From NCBI GenBank assembly GCA_023229245.1, contig JALNZU010000009.1:1-64000 (forward strand): a DNA stretch of 64,000 nucleotides. The letters are read 5' to 3'. Of this stretch, positions 27,212-35,664 are shown piece after piece (positions within the stretch are counted from its first letter, which is position 1; the number at the start of each line of letters is the position of its first letter). The position numbers and the translations under genes were made by a program. Below the pieces are notes generated by a model. The model ran no database searches and was not told the DNA's origin. It saw nothing but the letters and a program-made list of their open reading frames with translations. This DNA is from Bacteroidales bacterium (GTDB lineage Bacteria; Bacteroidota; Bacteroidia; Bacteroidales; F082).

Positions 27212-27919
27212 ATGAAAACCGAAATCATTCATTTAACGGGCATATCAAGGCATTATAAAGTGGGTACAGAGGTTGTCAAAGCTCTCAGAACTATCGACCT
27301 AGTGATCCATAAAAACGAATATGTAGCTTTGATGGGCCCCTCAGGATCAGGCAAATCTACCCTGATGAATATCATAGGCTGTCTGGATACAGCTACCTCA
27401 GGCTCGTATTTGTTAAATGGCAGCGATGTCAGTAATTTGAATGATAATGAGTTGGCCGAGATACGAAATAAAGAAATAGGATTTATTTTTCAGACATTCA
27501 ATTTATTACCTCGTTCTACTGCGAAAGAAAATGTGATGCTGCCCCTTGTTTACGCAGGTATTGGCAAACAAAGACGACATGAGATGGCCGACAAAGTGCT
27601 TGAGGATGTGCAGTTGACAGACCGTATCGCACATAAGCCTAACGAACTCTCGGGAGGACAAAGGCAACGCGTCGCAATAGCCAGAGCCTTAGTGAATAAT
27701 CCTTCAATTATCTTAGCCGACGAACCTACCGGAAACCTGGATACCAAGACTTCTTTTGAAATCATGGCATTACTTGAAGAGATACATAAAAACGGAAACA
27801 CCATCATAGTGGTTACACACGAGGAAGATATAGCAGCTCATGCCCACCGTATCATCCGTCTGCGCGATGGACTGATCGAATCCGATGAACTTAACCATGA
27901 CATCAGACGGCTGAAATAG
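27212..27919 (+). CDS. ABC transporter ATPase (MacB/LolD type)
   Basis: 235 residues from the ATG at 27212. Walker A GPSGSGKST, Q-loop FQTFNLLP, signature LSGGQRQRVAIARAL, Walker B IILADEPTGNLD and the H-loop VVTHEED are all intact, as in MacB/LolD/FtsE-type ATPases that work with FtsX-fold permeases. No permease is adjacent, so the partner must be elsewhere. A TTG start at 27191 would give a hydrophobic extension not seen in the family. Confidence 0.9.
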   Translation: MKTEIIHLTGISRHYKVGTEVVKALRTIDLVIHKNEYVALMGPSGSGKSTLMNIIGCLDTATSGSYLLNGSDVSNLNDNELAEIRNKEIGFIFQTFNLLPRSTAKENVMLPLVYAGIGKQRRHEMADKVLEDVQLTDRIAHKPNELSGGQRQRVAIARALVNNPSIILADEPTGNLDTKTSFEIMALLEEIHKNGNTIIVVTHEEDIAAHAHRIIRLRDGLIESDELNHDIRRLK

Positions 27920-28061
27920 GCTTGATTAAAACCGATTTAAACATTTTAACGGGTGAGTTGTTACCTTGTGTAGACTCGTGTCGAAGAAGAAATCAAAACA
28001 ATTCTATCTATAAAATATTTTTAAAATACTTTATACATAGGAATATACAAAATTTTAACTG

Positions 28062-28610
28062 ATGAAAATCTATACCAAAACAGGTGATACCGGTAAAACC
28101 TCACTCATAGGTGGAAGGAGAGTGTCAAAGCATCATGCACGAATTGAGGCATACGGTACTGTGGATGAGTTGAATGCCTTTGTTGGCTTGTTGCGCGATC
28201 ATTTGCCCAAAGACGATCCAACACGCGAGCTATTGTTAGAAATCCAGGAAAAGTTGTTTTGCATTGAATCACATTTAGCCGATGGCTCGGAAGGAAAGCT
28301 GAGCAACCAAATGCCGGGTATCCAAGAAGAAGATATTGTGAAGATAGAACTTGCTATTGACCAAATGAGCAGCAGCCTGCCTGCCCTGCACCATTTTATA
28401 CTGCCCGGCGGACATCCACTGGTGTCGTATTGTCATATTGCACGTACAGTTTGCCGACGAGCCGAACGATTGTGTACACAGCTGAGCGAAAACCATCAGG
28501 TAGAAGAATTAGACTTAAAATATCTGAATCGACTGTCCGACTATTTTTTTATAGTAGGCAGATGGTACAGCAAGCAGACAAAAAGCCCGGAAATTCTTTG
28601 GAAGCCCTGA
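28062..28610 (+). CDS. PduO-type cob(I)alamin adenosyltransferase
   Basis: 182 residues of the PduO/MMAB family, which adenosylates cobalamin to coenzyme B12. The ATP-binding start KIYTKTGDTGKTSLIGG is followed by RIEAYGTVDELNAFVG and the C-terminal FILPGGHPLVSYCHIARTVCRRAER motif with the conserved Arg residues. Full length. No B12-riboswitch core was recognised in the 140-nt gap upstream. Presumably it supports a B12-dependent mutase encoded elsewhere. Confidence 0.92.
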   Translation: MKIYTKTGDTGKTSLIGGRRVSKHHARIEAYGTVDELNAFVGLLRDHLPKDDPTRELLLEIQEKLFCIESHLADGSEGKLSNQMPGIQEEDIVKIELAIDQMSSSLPALHHFILPGGHPLVSYCHIARTVCRRAERLCTQLSENHQVEELDLKYLNRLSDYFFIVGRWYSKQTKSPEILWKP

Positions 28611-28642
28611 AAATCATTGTGATATAAGAGATCAGGGTTTTA

Positions 28643-28673
28643 CTTGACTTTTTAGAAAAATAAACTACTTTTG
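28643..28673 (+). promoter_or_regulatory. promoter for DUF2795 gene
   Basis: CTTG (28643-28646), 19-nt spacer, TACTTTTG (28666-28673) followed by C: close to the full Bacteroidota consensus with ideal spacing, 29 nt before the ATG. Confidence 0.65.
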
Positions 28674-28702
28674 CAAAAAAATTCAACTAAACTTTTTGAA
28701 TT

Positions 28703-28924
28703 ATGTATTGGACTTTAGAATTGGCTTCAAAACTTGAAGACGCTCCCTGGCCAGCCACAAAGGATGAATTGATCGAGTGGGCAATTCGAACCGGTACGCC
28801 TCAGGAAGTGATCGAAAATTTAAACGAGATAGAAGATGAGGGTGAGATCTATGAAAGAATTGAAGATATCTGGCCCGACTATCCTACTAAGGAAGATTTC
28901 TTCTTCCATGAGGATGAGTACTAA
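28703..28924 (+). CDS. DUF2795 small acidic protein
   Basis: 73 residues, strongly acidic. The WPATKDELIEWAIRTGTPQEVIENLNEI pattern matches the DUF2795 fold, a small helical domain of unknown role. A near-consensus promoter sits upstream and a strong terminator directly downstream, so it is a monocistronic gene and probably well expressed. Confidence 0.85.
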   Translation: MYWTLELASKLEDAPWPATKDELIEWAIRTGTPQEVIENLNEIEDEGEIYERIEDIWPDYPTKEDFFFHEDEY

Positions 28925-28930
28925 TACATC

Positions 28931-28953
28931 AGCCGGTTGAAACCGGCTTTTTT
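28931..28953 (+). terminator. intrinsic terminator after DUF2795 gene
   Basis: AGCCGGTT / AACCGGCT stem with a GA loop, followed by six T. It ends next to the rsmD stop on the other strand. Confidence 0.85.
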
Positions 28954-29494
28954 AATCCTTTGTAAAAAAACTAAACCGAACTTTACCGTATTTTCTAAGT
29001 TCTACGAACCAAGGTAGATGTGTTAGCTCAATCCGTTTGGAATGTTCAATGACCAAGGTGCCGCCTTCAGCTAACAACCCGCGTTCTCGGATAATCTGTA
29101 TCATATGCTCGTAGTCCGATTGAGGCATCTCGAAAGGTGGATCGGCAAAGATCAGCTCGTAGGCTTGACGGTGATTTGCTAAGAATCGGAATACATCAGC
29201 TTTTATCAACTTTAACTCAGGCATATGAAACTCTTTGGCCGTCTTACTGATAAAGCGGATACAACGCATATCCTTTTCTATGGAAGTAACAGATGGACAG
29301 CCTCTTGAAACTAATTCAAAAGAAATATTCCCAGTTCCAGAGAATAAGTCTAAAGCATGTGTCTGCTCAAAGTCTAAACGGTTTTCGAGTATATTGAACA
29401 AGCTTTCCTTACCTAAATCGGTGCTCGGACGCACAGCTAAGCCAGCAGGCGGATGGATCAGCCTGCGACCAAATCTTCCTTTTATAATTCGCAT
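28952..29494 (-). CDS. rsmD: 16S rRNA m2G966 methyltransferase
   Basis: 180 residues. RsmD methylates G966 of 16S rRNA. The start MRIIKGRFGRRLI and the RPSTDLGKESLFNIL segment are typical; the SAM motif is LDLFSGTGNISFELVSRG and the catalytic motif FADPPFEMP replaces the usual DPPY. The start overlaps the end of the DUF3822 gene by 13 nt, so the two are coupled in one minus-strand transcript. Confidence 0.93.
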   Translation of the reverse strand: MRIIKGRFGRRLIHPPAGLAVRPSTDLGKESLFNILENRLDFEQTHALDLFSGTGNISFELVSRGCPSVTSIEKDMRCIRFISKTAKEFHMPELKLIKADVFRFLANHRQAYELIFADPPFEMPQSDYEHMIQIIRERGLLAEGGTLVIEHSKRIELTHLPWFVELRKYGKVRFSFFTKD

Positions 29495-30354
29495 TGCAAG
29501 GCATTGTATAAGATCATGTGCTGATACACAGGTAGATCTTCTAACACATAGCTGTAGTCAAAGGATTGATTACGACTTGCAAAACGAATATTTCGAATGT
29601 AATTCCAGGCAATCTCGTAATAAGGAGAACCCTTATCAATTTGACCGGACAAGACTAACTCAAGGGTCTCGGGATTAAGCCTCAGCTGATCTAAGGTGAA
29701 TAAAATGAAATAAATAAAATCTTCAGGTGTATGAAATCTGAAACGGTTAAAAAAACTTAGACGGTCTTTATTGATCCATACCAAATCGAAATTATTCTTG
29801 CCAATATGTGCAAAAATACTCTTGTCGCTATCAAGATTGCGTTGACTTATCAGCAGACTTTCGATCAATATGCTGCTTTGATGCACTATTCGTGCGTTAG
29901 CCCAGAGTTCTTTAATCTTTTCGGTCAATAAATTTGACAGATAATAGATGTTATAGCTTTCGGCTGTCTTCAACTGATCGCTAACTATTCGTGAATTTTC
30001 GCAATATTGTTGGTTAAATGCCAGATAAGTCCCTCTTTCCTTTTCGTCGTACAGTGCTTTAGGTATCAACGCATGGTGTGGATGGTCTATCATAGCGATT
30101 ACACTTTGAAAGGGATAGCTTATCCATACGTTCGACATGGCAATGCCATCAAGTGCAAGGCTTAGTTTACTATTTGTATCTATATCCGGAAAGCGGAAGT
30201 GTGTAAGACCTAAGAACCGGTTTTTCTCGGGTGAGAATACTACTAACGAAAAACCATCCATAGCAATACGGATGGTAAGATGATAATGACGGGTATGATC
30301 TTCTTTAAACGCCTTATCAAAACGACTGATATATGGTTTAAACGGCTGGATCAT
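29482..30354 (-). CDS. DUF3822 family protein
   Basis: 290 residues. Recognised by its constant position upstream of rsmD in Bacteroidota and by its pattern, with an N-terminal ATPase-like beta sheet (LTIRIAMDGFSLVVFSPEKNRFLGL). The family looks like a PilM/actin-fold relative in layout, but no function is known. It starts 13 nt after the stop of the membrane-anchored gene at 30368, indicating an operon. Confidence 0.75.
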   Translation of the reverse strand: MIQPFKPYISRFDKAFKEDHTRHYHLTIRIAMDGFSLVVFSPEKNRFLGLTHFRFPDIDTNSKLSLALDGIAMSNVWISYPFQSVIAMIDHPHHALIPKALYDEKERGTYLAFNQQYCENSRIVSDQLKTAESYNIYYLSNLLTEKIKELWANARIVHQSSILIESLLISQRNLDSDKSIFAHIGKNNFDLVWINKDRLSFFNRFRFHTPEDFIYFILFTLDQLRLNPETLELVLSGQIDKGSPYYEIAWNYIRNIRFASRNQSFDYSYVLEDLPVYQHMILYNALQCEL

Positions 30355-30367
30355 GTCAGGTACCGCA

Positions 30368-30967
30368 TCATTCCCAGTTGCCGTCAGTAGAAGGCTCCAT
30401 CATTGATCCTACTTTCATGCCGGGGTATTTTTCAATGTCTTTCTCACCTGCGATCAGGTTGAGTATTCTTTGCTGATCCAATCCATCGAGATAAGCTTCA
30501 AAAGGCGCTTTCACCTCAAACACGCTTACTTTCACACCACCACGATCAATGCTTCCGGCGTCCATCTCAAAAAGGATCTGATCGGTAAAGGGTATAAATC
30601 TCAGCTCAGACTCTCTGAAATTACGGCGATGTGAAAACAGTGAATCTCTAACTTTAACAAAACCCAAAGTGTCGGCTATGGTCTTGGTAAAAGTAGTGTC
30701 CTCCGGATCAGGTATCAGTTTGATTTTTGGAATTTCACCGTATGAAAGAAAATCTATTAATGAATCAAAACTGGGTGTGTAGTTGCCTTTGGCGTTTTTA
30801 TAGTACGCCTGTATCTCTCGAATATCTTTCAAGCGTTGTACTACTTCCACTTCACGATGGCGCTTCTCCTTCAGAAATTCAAGGGGTTGTTGAATACTAT
30901 CATATACTAAATAGCCTAAAACAATGATGATGATTCCTAACACGATTTGGATAATGACTTTTTTCAT
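30368..30967 (-). CDS. membrane-anchored protein, unknown function
   Basis: 199 residues. A single N-terminal membrane helix (about residues 5-23) is followed by a charged helix (about 28-55) and a soluble beta-containing domain rich in acidic residues. The layout, with a REIQAYYKNAKGNYTPSFDSL segment, recalls pseudopilin-like or periplasmic assembly proteins, but no family is recognised. First gene of the rsmD operon by position, with a strong -7 box upstream. A link with the actin-like DUF3822 protein is a reasonable guess. Confidence 0.65.
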   Translation of the reverse strand: MKKVIIQIVLGIIIIVLGYLVYDSIQQPLEFLKEKRHREVEVVQRLKDIREIQAYYKNAKGNYTPSFDSLIDFLSYGEIPKIKLIPDPEDTTFTKTIADTLGFVKVRDSLFSHRRNFRESELRFIPFTDQILFEMDAGSIDRGGVKVSVFEVKAPFEAYLDGLDQQRILNLIAGEKDIEKYPGMKVGSMMEPSTDGNWE

Positions 30968-30990
30968 AATTCACGGTTTTTATTCGTATG

Positions 30991-30998
30991 CAAAAGTA
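30991..30998 (-). promoter_or_regulatory. -7 box for the rsmD operon
   Basis: Minus strand reads TACTTTTG followed by C, 24 nt before the ATG at 30967. Confidence 0.5.
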
Positions 30999-31057
30999 AG
31001 TTTTTCCGTTTACATAGCGTATTCTTTTTCAAAAACATTAGGTTTGTTGTTCGTCTT

Positions 31058-33985
31058 TCAACCTTGTAGCCGATTTGGCATGTGTTCGCCATAAGTTTTG
31101 TCGAACAGTATCTGCTTAAGTACGGGTATGAGCAGATCGCCTTTGATCGGCTTGGTCAAAAACCCTATACATCCAGCAGCAAAGCATTCGTCCCGTATTT
31201 CTTCAGTAGCCCAAGCCGTATGAGCAATGATGTTCATGGAAGGATTAATCTTTTTGATTCTGCGTGTAACCTCTATTCCATTTAAACCAGGTAGTTGTAT
31301 GTCCATGATTATCAAATCAAAATGTTGATTGGCCTCACAAAGCTTGATTGCCTCTTCACCCGTAGTGACACGTTCGACACGGGCTCCCTGAGTCTCTAAA
31401 TTGGCCTTCAGTAACTCATAGCTCACATTATTATCTTCAACCACTAAAAACCGTTTTTTACTGAAAAGCTGATCTTTATCATCATGATTATTTTCTGACT
31501 GCTCAGTATGGGAATGAGTAAAAACTATTTCCATATTAAAAAATTGATCTTCAGCTTCATGTGTTTTAAATGATCCATTTAATACTTTCGACAGACGTTG
31601 TACGAGTTTTAGTTTTATCTGGATGATAGGATCATAGTTGACTGTTGGATGTATATCTTCTTTGCCCTTAGATTGAGAATGTGGCATACCAGTAGTTTTG
31701 GGTCTTTGAAATGTTATATGCACAAAGATTTTTAACCGGGTAGATCCCTCTTCTTTGTTTGGTTCAAATCCAAACTCTACTGTAGCCGACCTTGAGTCTG
31801 TCTTTGCAAAAGCAATTTCTAGCATGTCCAACATCAGCTGGCGGATACGCGGGCCGTCGATTGGTAGTATGAGTTCATTTTGAGGCCACACGCTTATTAG
31901 CTTGACATTGGCTTTCTGGTTGATTTGAGCTTGCTTTTCAGCTTCTTGATATATTTCTTCAAACAACAGATTAAGTTTTATTGAGCTCCTGGTGCTATAT
32001 GTCTTTTTTGCTTCAAGGCTTCCGAGATCAAGTATTTGTCGTATCAGAGTTAAATTATGTTGGGCCTTGGTTAACACATCAGGAATCTGTTTTTTAATAT
32101 CTGATAATTGTCCTGCTTTTTGTTTTGATAGTTTCCCGTCTTCTTGTAGCATTTGAATCGTTAAGCTGATCTCATCAGATATATAGGTGAGAAATGCTGT
32201 TTTCATGGAATTGGCTTCGTCCATTTTTGTAATTATGTCCTGTAGGCTTTGTTCATCAGCTTTTGAGTGGCTGATATCTCTGCCAAGGAAGATGATCCCT
32301 TTTCGACTGCCGTCAGCTTTGAAAAGAGGTATTCGAATGGTGTCAAAATAAAACGACTGTCCTTGCGCATTAGTGAGCAGGTCTTCGCTACGTGATATTT
32401 TTCCTCTTTGCCAGCAAAGTTCTTCCGAAAGCATATTGAGTTCTAATGTGGTTTTTGCCTCGGGAACTAATTCAATCAATTCGCTATCGGTTTTATTCAG
32501 AAAATCTTTGTCTTTGAGATTCAAAAACTGCAATATGGCATCGTTGGCCTCTTGCCAACGACCGAATTCGTCTTTCAAACATACGAAAGCTGGTAAAGCG
32601 TTGAATATCAGATGCGCAGATTTATCTTTTTCAATCAAGTCAGTATTGATAGCCTGGAGCTTTTGAATCGTTTGCTTATGATACCTTGCTTGATCTTCCA
32701 AGGGTTGTATCTTCATTAATCTTGAGCGATAATTCAAAAATAAAATCCTGAAAGCTATAGCTACAGTTAAGAGGATCAGTAAGATGGATACTACGATCAA
32801 CCCGATCAGGGTGTTTTTTCGTACGCTATGCGAGCGGTCAAATAGTTGTGTGGCTTGGGAAGCGTCTTTCGAATCAAAAGCTGTTGAATGACCTGCTATT
32901 GGCTTGAAATAGGTGTGCAAAAAACTCGACAACATCAATGACGTTTGATTGTCTTTTAATTCATCCAGACGCAGATACTCTTGCCCCCATTTGTAAAGGT
33001 TGTAAGGATCGTTGATAGCCTTGTAATAGCTGTACATCTCATGGCTTATTTCATGCTGTTGGGCAAAGTTATTGTTTCGTACTGCTTGTTCCCATGCCTG
33101 TTGCCATGCTTTTATTGCTTGTATCTGATTGCCGGCCAACATATGAGCTCTCCCTGTTCCAATCAATGCTGCATTTTTGTAGTGATCCGAGACCGTAGTT
33201 GAAGTTTCTAAGCCCGAATAATAATAAAATGCACTGTCAAGCTGTTTTTTACTTAAAAAAGCATTACCAAACGCCAGATAGTTTTGTTGAAGCAATATAG
33301 TATCATTAGTTTGATGTGCTATCTTCTGAGCTTGGTGTATATAGCTGAAAGCACTATCGGCTTGTTGACTTTCTGTTAATAGTTGGGCGATCTGATTGTA
33401 AAGCAACCCTATAGCTGCAAAATCATCTGTTTGTTTGTGACAATTAACAGCTTGATTAAAGTAGTCCAGGGCTGTTGCATACGCTTTCAGATATAGGAAA
33501 AGAGTTCCCATTTGAGTATATACCATTCCAAGGCCAGATATATTATTTGCTTGTAACCATATTTTTTCGGTCTGTTGAAAGAGTTTTATAGCTTGAAAAT
33601 AATTCTGAGTCTCGGCATATAATATTCCCTTTTCATTCAACACTTTGCCTGTTTCGAGCAGCTTGTGTTGCTTAGTAAAATAGTACAAAGCAGAATCGTA
33701 CATCCGCAATGCCGAATCTGTCAGCGGATATTGAGCTAAGGCCTGCCCGGCTTGCCTGAACGATAGTGCCAATAAACTGTCAGACTGTAATTGCCTGGCC
33801 AAAAGGATTGCTTGTTGGGCATGAGCCCATGCCTGATCGGGCGAGCTTGTTTCAAAAGCTTTCGACAGATAGAGATAGTCTGTAACAGTGTAATCATCAG
33901 AAAAACCAATAGCTTGAGAAGTACAATACGCACCAACAGTCAATGCGATACTAACAAGAAAAATTATGATCGTTTTTTTGTTCAT
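31058..33985 (-). CDS. hybrid sensor protein with degenerate kinase core
   Basis: About 975 residues from the ATG at 33985. Signal or membrane helix (6-25), about seven TPR-like repeats (40-345), second membrane helix (390-417), coiled coil, PAS domain (460-575), HisKA-like helix, HATPase-like region (about 705-825) and a C-terminal receiver domain (about 845-962). In the H-box the expected SHEIRTP-type sequence reads SDEISLT: the phospho-accepting His is Asp (residue 604, codon 32174-32176). The HATPase region lacks the N-box Asn and glycine-rich boxes. The receiver keeps its acidic pair, phospho-acceptor Asp in IIMDIQ, Thr and Lys. It is probably not a working kinase by itself. Confidence 0.8.
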   Translation of the reverse strand: MNKKTIIIFLVSIALTVGAYCTSQAIGFSDDYTVTDYLYLSKAFETSSPDQAWAHAQQAILLARQLQSDSLLALSFRQAGQALAQYPLTDSALRMYDSALYYFTKQHKLLETGKVLNEKGILYAETQNYFQAIKLFQQTEKIWLQANNISGLGMVYTQMGTLFLYLKAYATALDYFNQAVNCHKQTDDFAAIGLLYNQIAQLLTESQQADSAFSYIHQAQKIAHQTNDTILLQQNYLAFGNAFLSKKQLDSAFYYYSGLETSTTVSDHYKNAALIGTGRAHMLAGNQIQAIKAWQQAWEQAVRNNNFAQQHEISHEMYSYYKAINDPYNLYKWGQEYLRLDELKDNQTSLMLSSFLHTYFKPIAGHSTAFDSKDASQATQLFDRSHSVRKNTLIGLIVVSILLILLTVAIAFRILFLNYRSRLMKIQPLEDQARYHKQTIQKLQAINTDLIEKDKSAHLIFNALPAFVCLKDEFGRWQEANDAILQFLNLKDKDFLNKTDSELIELVPEAKTTLELNMLSEELCWQRGKISRSEDLLTNAQGQSFYFDTIRIPLFKADGSRKGIIFLGRDISHSKADEQSLQDIITKMDEANSMKTAFLTYISDEISLTIQMLQEDGKLSKQKAGQLSDIKKQIPDVLTKAQHNLTLIRQILDLGSLEAKKTYSTRSSIKLNLLFEEIYQEAEKQAQINQKANVKLISVWPQNELILPIDGPRIRQLMLDMLEIAFAKTDSRSATVEFGFEPNKEEGSTRLKIFVHITFQRPKTTGMPHSQSKGKEDIHPTVNYDPIIQIKLKLVQRLSKVLNGSFKTHEAEDQFFNMEIVFTHSHTEQSENNHDDKDQLFSKKRFLVVEDNNVSYELLKANLETQGARVERVTTGEEAIKLCEANQHFDLIIMDIQLPGLNGIEVTRRIKKINPSMNIIAHTAWATEEIRDECFAAGCIGFLTKPIKGDLLIPVLKQILFDKTYGEHMPNRLQG

Positions 33986-33993
33986 TTTTGAAG

Positions 33994-34449
33994 TCAATTT
34001 TCCGAATTATTGCTTTCCCGACATATCTCGTCATAAGTGGGGAAATGTCTTAAAAATTCGGCCTGATTAGTGCTAGGGTTGATTTTTATGATCTTTGTGG
34101 TATCCGCATTGCTAAGTACTAAATACCGCACTTGTAACGCTAGATTATATCGTATTGCCTGATCCAAAACTTTGGAAGTGATCTGTTGATGTCTGGCTTT
34201 GCATTCAATGAGCATGACAGGCTTACCACTCTTAGAAAAGACGACTATATCAGAGCGCTTTCTGAGCTTATGAAGCCGAAACGAATATTCAACAGCTATC
34301 AGCCCGGGTGGATAATGCCAATGCTCAACCATTTGCTGCAATATAGTCTGGCGAACTTCTTCTTCTGGCGTCAATGCTACATACTGCCGACGTAAAGGAT
34401 CGAAAATTTCCTGCCTGGTATCTGTTACTCGTGTTTTAAACCATTCCAT
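33994..34449 (-). CDS. HsdR-N domain nuclease-like protein
   Basis: 151 residues consisting of just the type I restriction HsdR N-terminal fold. The PD-(D/E)xK site is visible as D67 in RSDIVVF and E82-x-K84 in IECKA, with Glu54 upstream. Such stand-alone proteins are common in Bacteroidota, often near holA, and have no hsdM/hsdS partner; their role is unknown, possibly repair. Its stop is 8 nt before the ATG of the hybrid sensor gene, so they are probably cotranscribed. Confidence 0.8.
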   Translation of the reverse strand: MEWFKTRVTDTRQEIFDPLRRQYVALTPEEEVRQTILQQMVEHWHYPPGLIAVEYSFRLHKLRKRSDIVVFSKSGKPVMLIECKARHQQITSKVLDQAIRYNLALQVRYLVLSNADTTKIIKINPSTNQAEFLRHFPTYDEICRESNNSEN

Positions 34450-34481
34450 CTAAATAGGCTATTGTGCTTGCCGCAATATTG

Positions 34482-34489
34482 CAAATTTA
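34482..34489 (-). promoter_or_regulatory. -7 box for HsdR-N gene
   Basis: Minus strand reads TAAATTTG followed by C, 33 nt before the ATG at 34449. The rest of the 34450-34893 gap holds nothing else recognisable apart from the AMP nucleosidase promoter. Confidence 0.4.
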
Positions 34490-34742
34490 GGATTTCAAAG
34501 TAAATAGCAATGCGAAAGTGCTGAAATATGTTGTATCAGGCAATGAGCTTGCATGAGAATAGCCTGTCATGCAATGGGCTTTCTGTAAATATTAGTCGAA
34601 GTAAATAAAAGTAAAATATTCAAGTTGTTGGCGAACTCTTTAATGTGTAGAATATATGCCATTAAGACAGAGTAAGTTAAATGATTTTAAACACACAAAA
34701 AGGATATTCTGTCGCACTGCATTTATTTTCACCAAAATCATG

Positions 34743-34750
34743 TACTTTTG
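34743..34750 (+). promoter_or_regulatory. -7 box for AMP nucleosidase gene
   Basis: TACTTTTG, 144 nt before the ATG at 34894. This implies a leader of about 135 nt, long for this genome, with a 9-codon ATG frame at about 34765. Confidence 0.4.
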
Positions 34751-34893
34751 TTGTTGGATAAACATGAGAAAGATCTGCTATAGGAATTACTAAGTCATTT
34801 AAATTGGCGACACCCTTTTTTACTCATAGATCACACATTGGATTTAATTTCAAAACTGCTTTTCAAAGAAAGCCATTCCAAAATTTTAAACAG

Positions 34894-35664
34894 ATGAAAA
34901 CCAAGAAAGATATCATAGACAACTGGCTGCCACGCTACACAGGTCAAAATTTAGAAGATTTTGGAGATTATATTTTATTGACTAATTTCAATCAATACCT
35001 TGAGCTGTTTGCTCAGTGGCATGATGTACCTATCATAGGTCAGGATCATCCTATGCCGTGTGCTACTTCAGGTGAGATTACTATCATCAATTTTGGGATG
35101 GGTAGTGCCAATGCAGCTACTGTTATGGATTTGTTAGCAGCTATCTTACCCAAGGCTGTACTGTTTCTTGGAAAATGTGGCGGGCTGAAGAAGAAGAACC
35201 GCGTAGGCGATCTCATACTCCCTATCGCTGCTATTCGTGGTGAAGGTACTTCTAATGATTACCTGCCGTTTGAAGTGCCGGCCCTCCCGGCATTTAGCCT
35301 TCAAAAAGCAATCTCAACTACCATACGTGATCATGGCAGAGACTATTGGACAGGAACAGTTTATACGACTAACCGGCGCGTTTGGGAACACGACGAATCG
35401 TTTAAAGACTATCTGGTAGAAACACGTAGCATGGCAGTTGATATGGAAACAGCTACTATTTTTATAGTAGGCTTTGCCAACGAAATACCTACAGGAGCTT
35501 TGCTGTTAGTCTCCGACCAACCCATGACACCGGAAGGAGTGAAAACATCGGAAAGCGACAGAAACGTCAATAAGCGATTTGTAAACGAACATCTGAAAAT
35601 AGGTATAGAAGCGTTGCAACAGCTTATCAATAACGGTATTACAGTAAAACATCTACGCTTCTGA
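34894..35664 (+). CDS. amn: AMP nucleosidase
   Basis: 256 residues from the ATG at 34894, the length of the short Bacteroidota AMP nucleosidase (nucleoside phosphorylase fold). It hydrolyses AMP to adenine and ribose 5-phosphate. Key segments are TIINFGMGSANAATVMDLL, FLGKCGGLKKKNRVGDLILP, the MAVDMETATIF nucleobase and ribose site, and LLVSDQPMTPEGVK. An upstream TTG extension (34804) lacks similarity. The stop overlaps the holA ATG, so they are cotranscribed. Confidence 0.9.
   Translation: MKTKKDIIDNWLPRYTGQNLEDFGDYILLTNFNQYLELFAQWHDVPIIGQDHPMPCATSGEITIINFGMGSANAATVMDLLAAILPKAVLFLGKCGGLKKKNRVGDLILPIAAIRGEGTSNDYLPFEVPALPAFSLQKAISTTIRDHGRDYWTGTVYTTNRRVWEHDESFKDYLVETRSMAVDMETATIFIVGFANEIPTGALLLVSDQPMTPEGVKTSESDRNVNKRFVNEHLKIGIEALQQLINNGITVKHLRF

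Noticed and set aside
33994..34449. HsdR-N protein plus hsdM remnant as a restriction system
   Set aside because: The two are 15 kb apart, hsdM is a fragment and no specificity subunit exists; a stand-alone HsdR-N protein is common in Bacteroidota.
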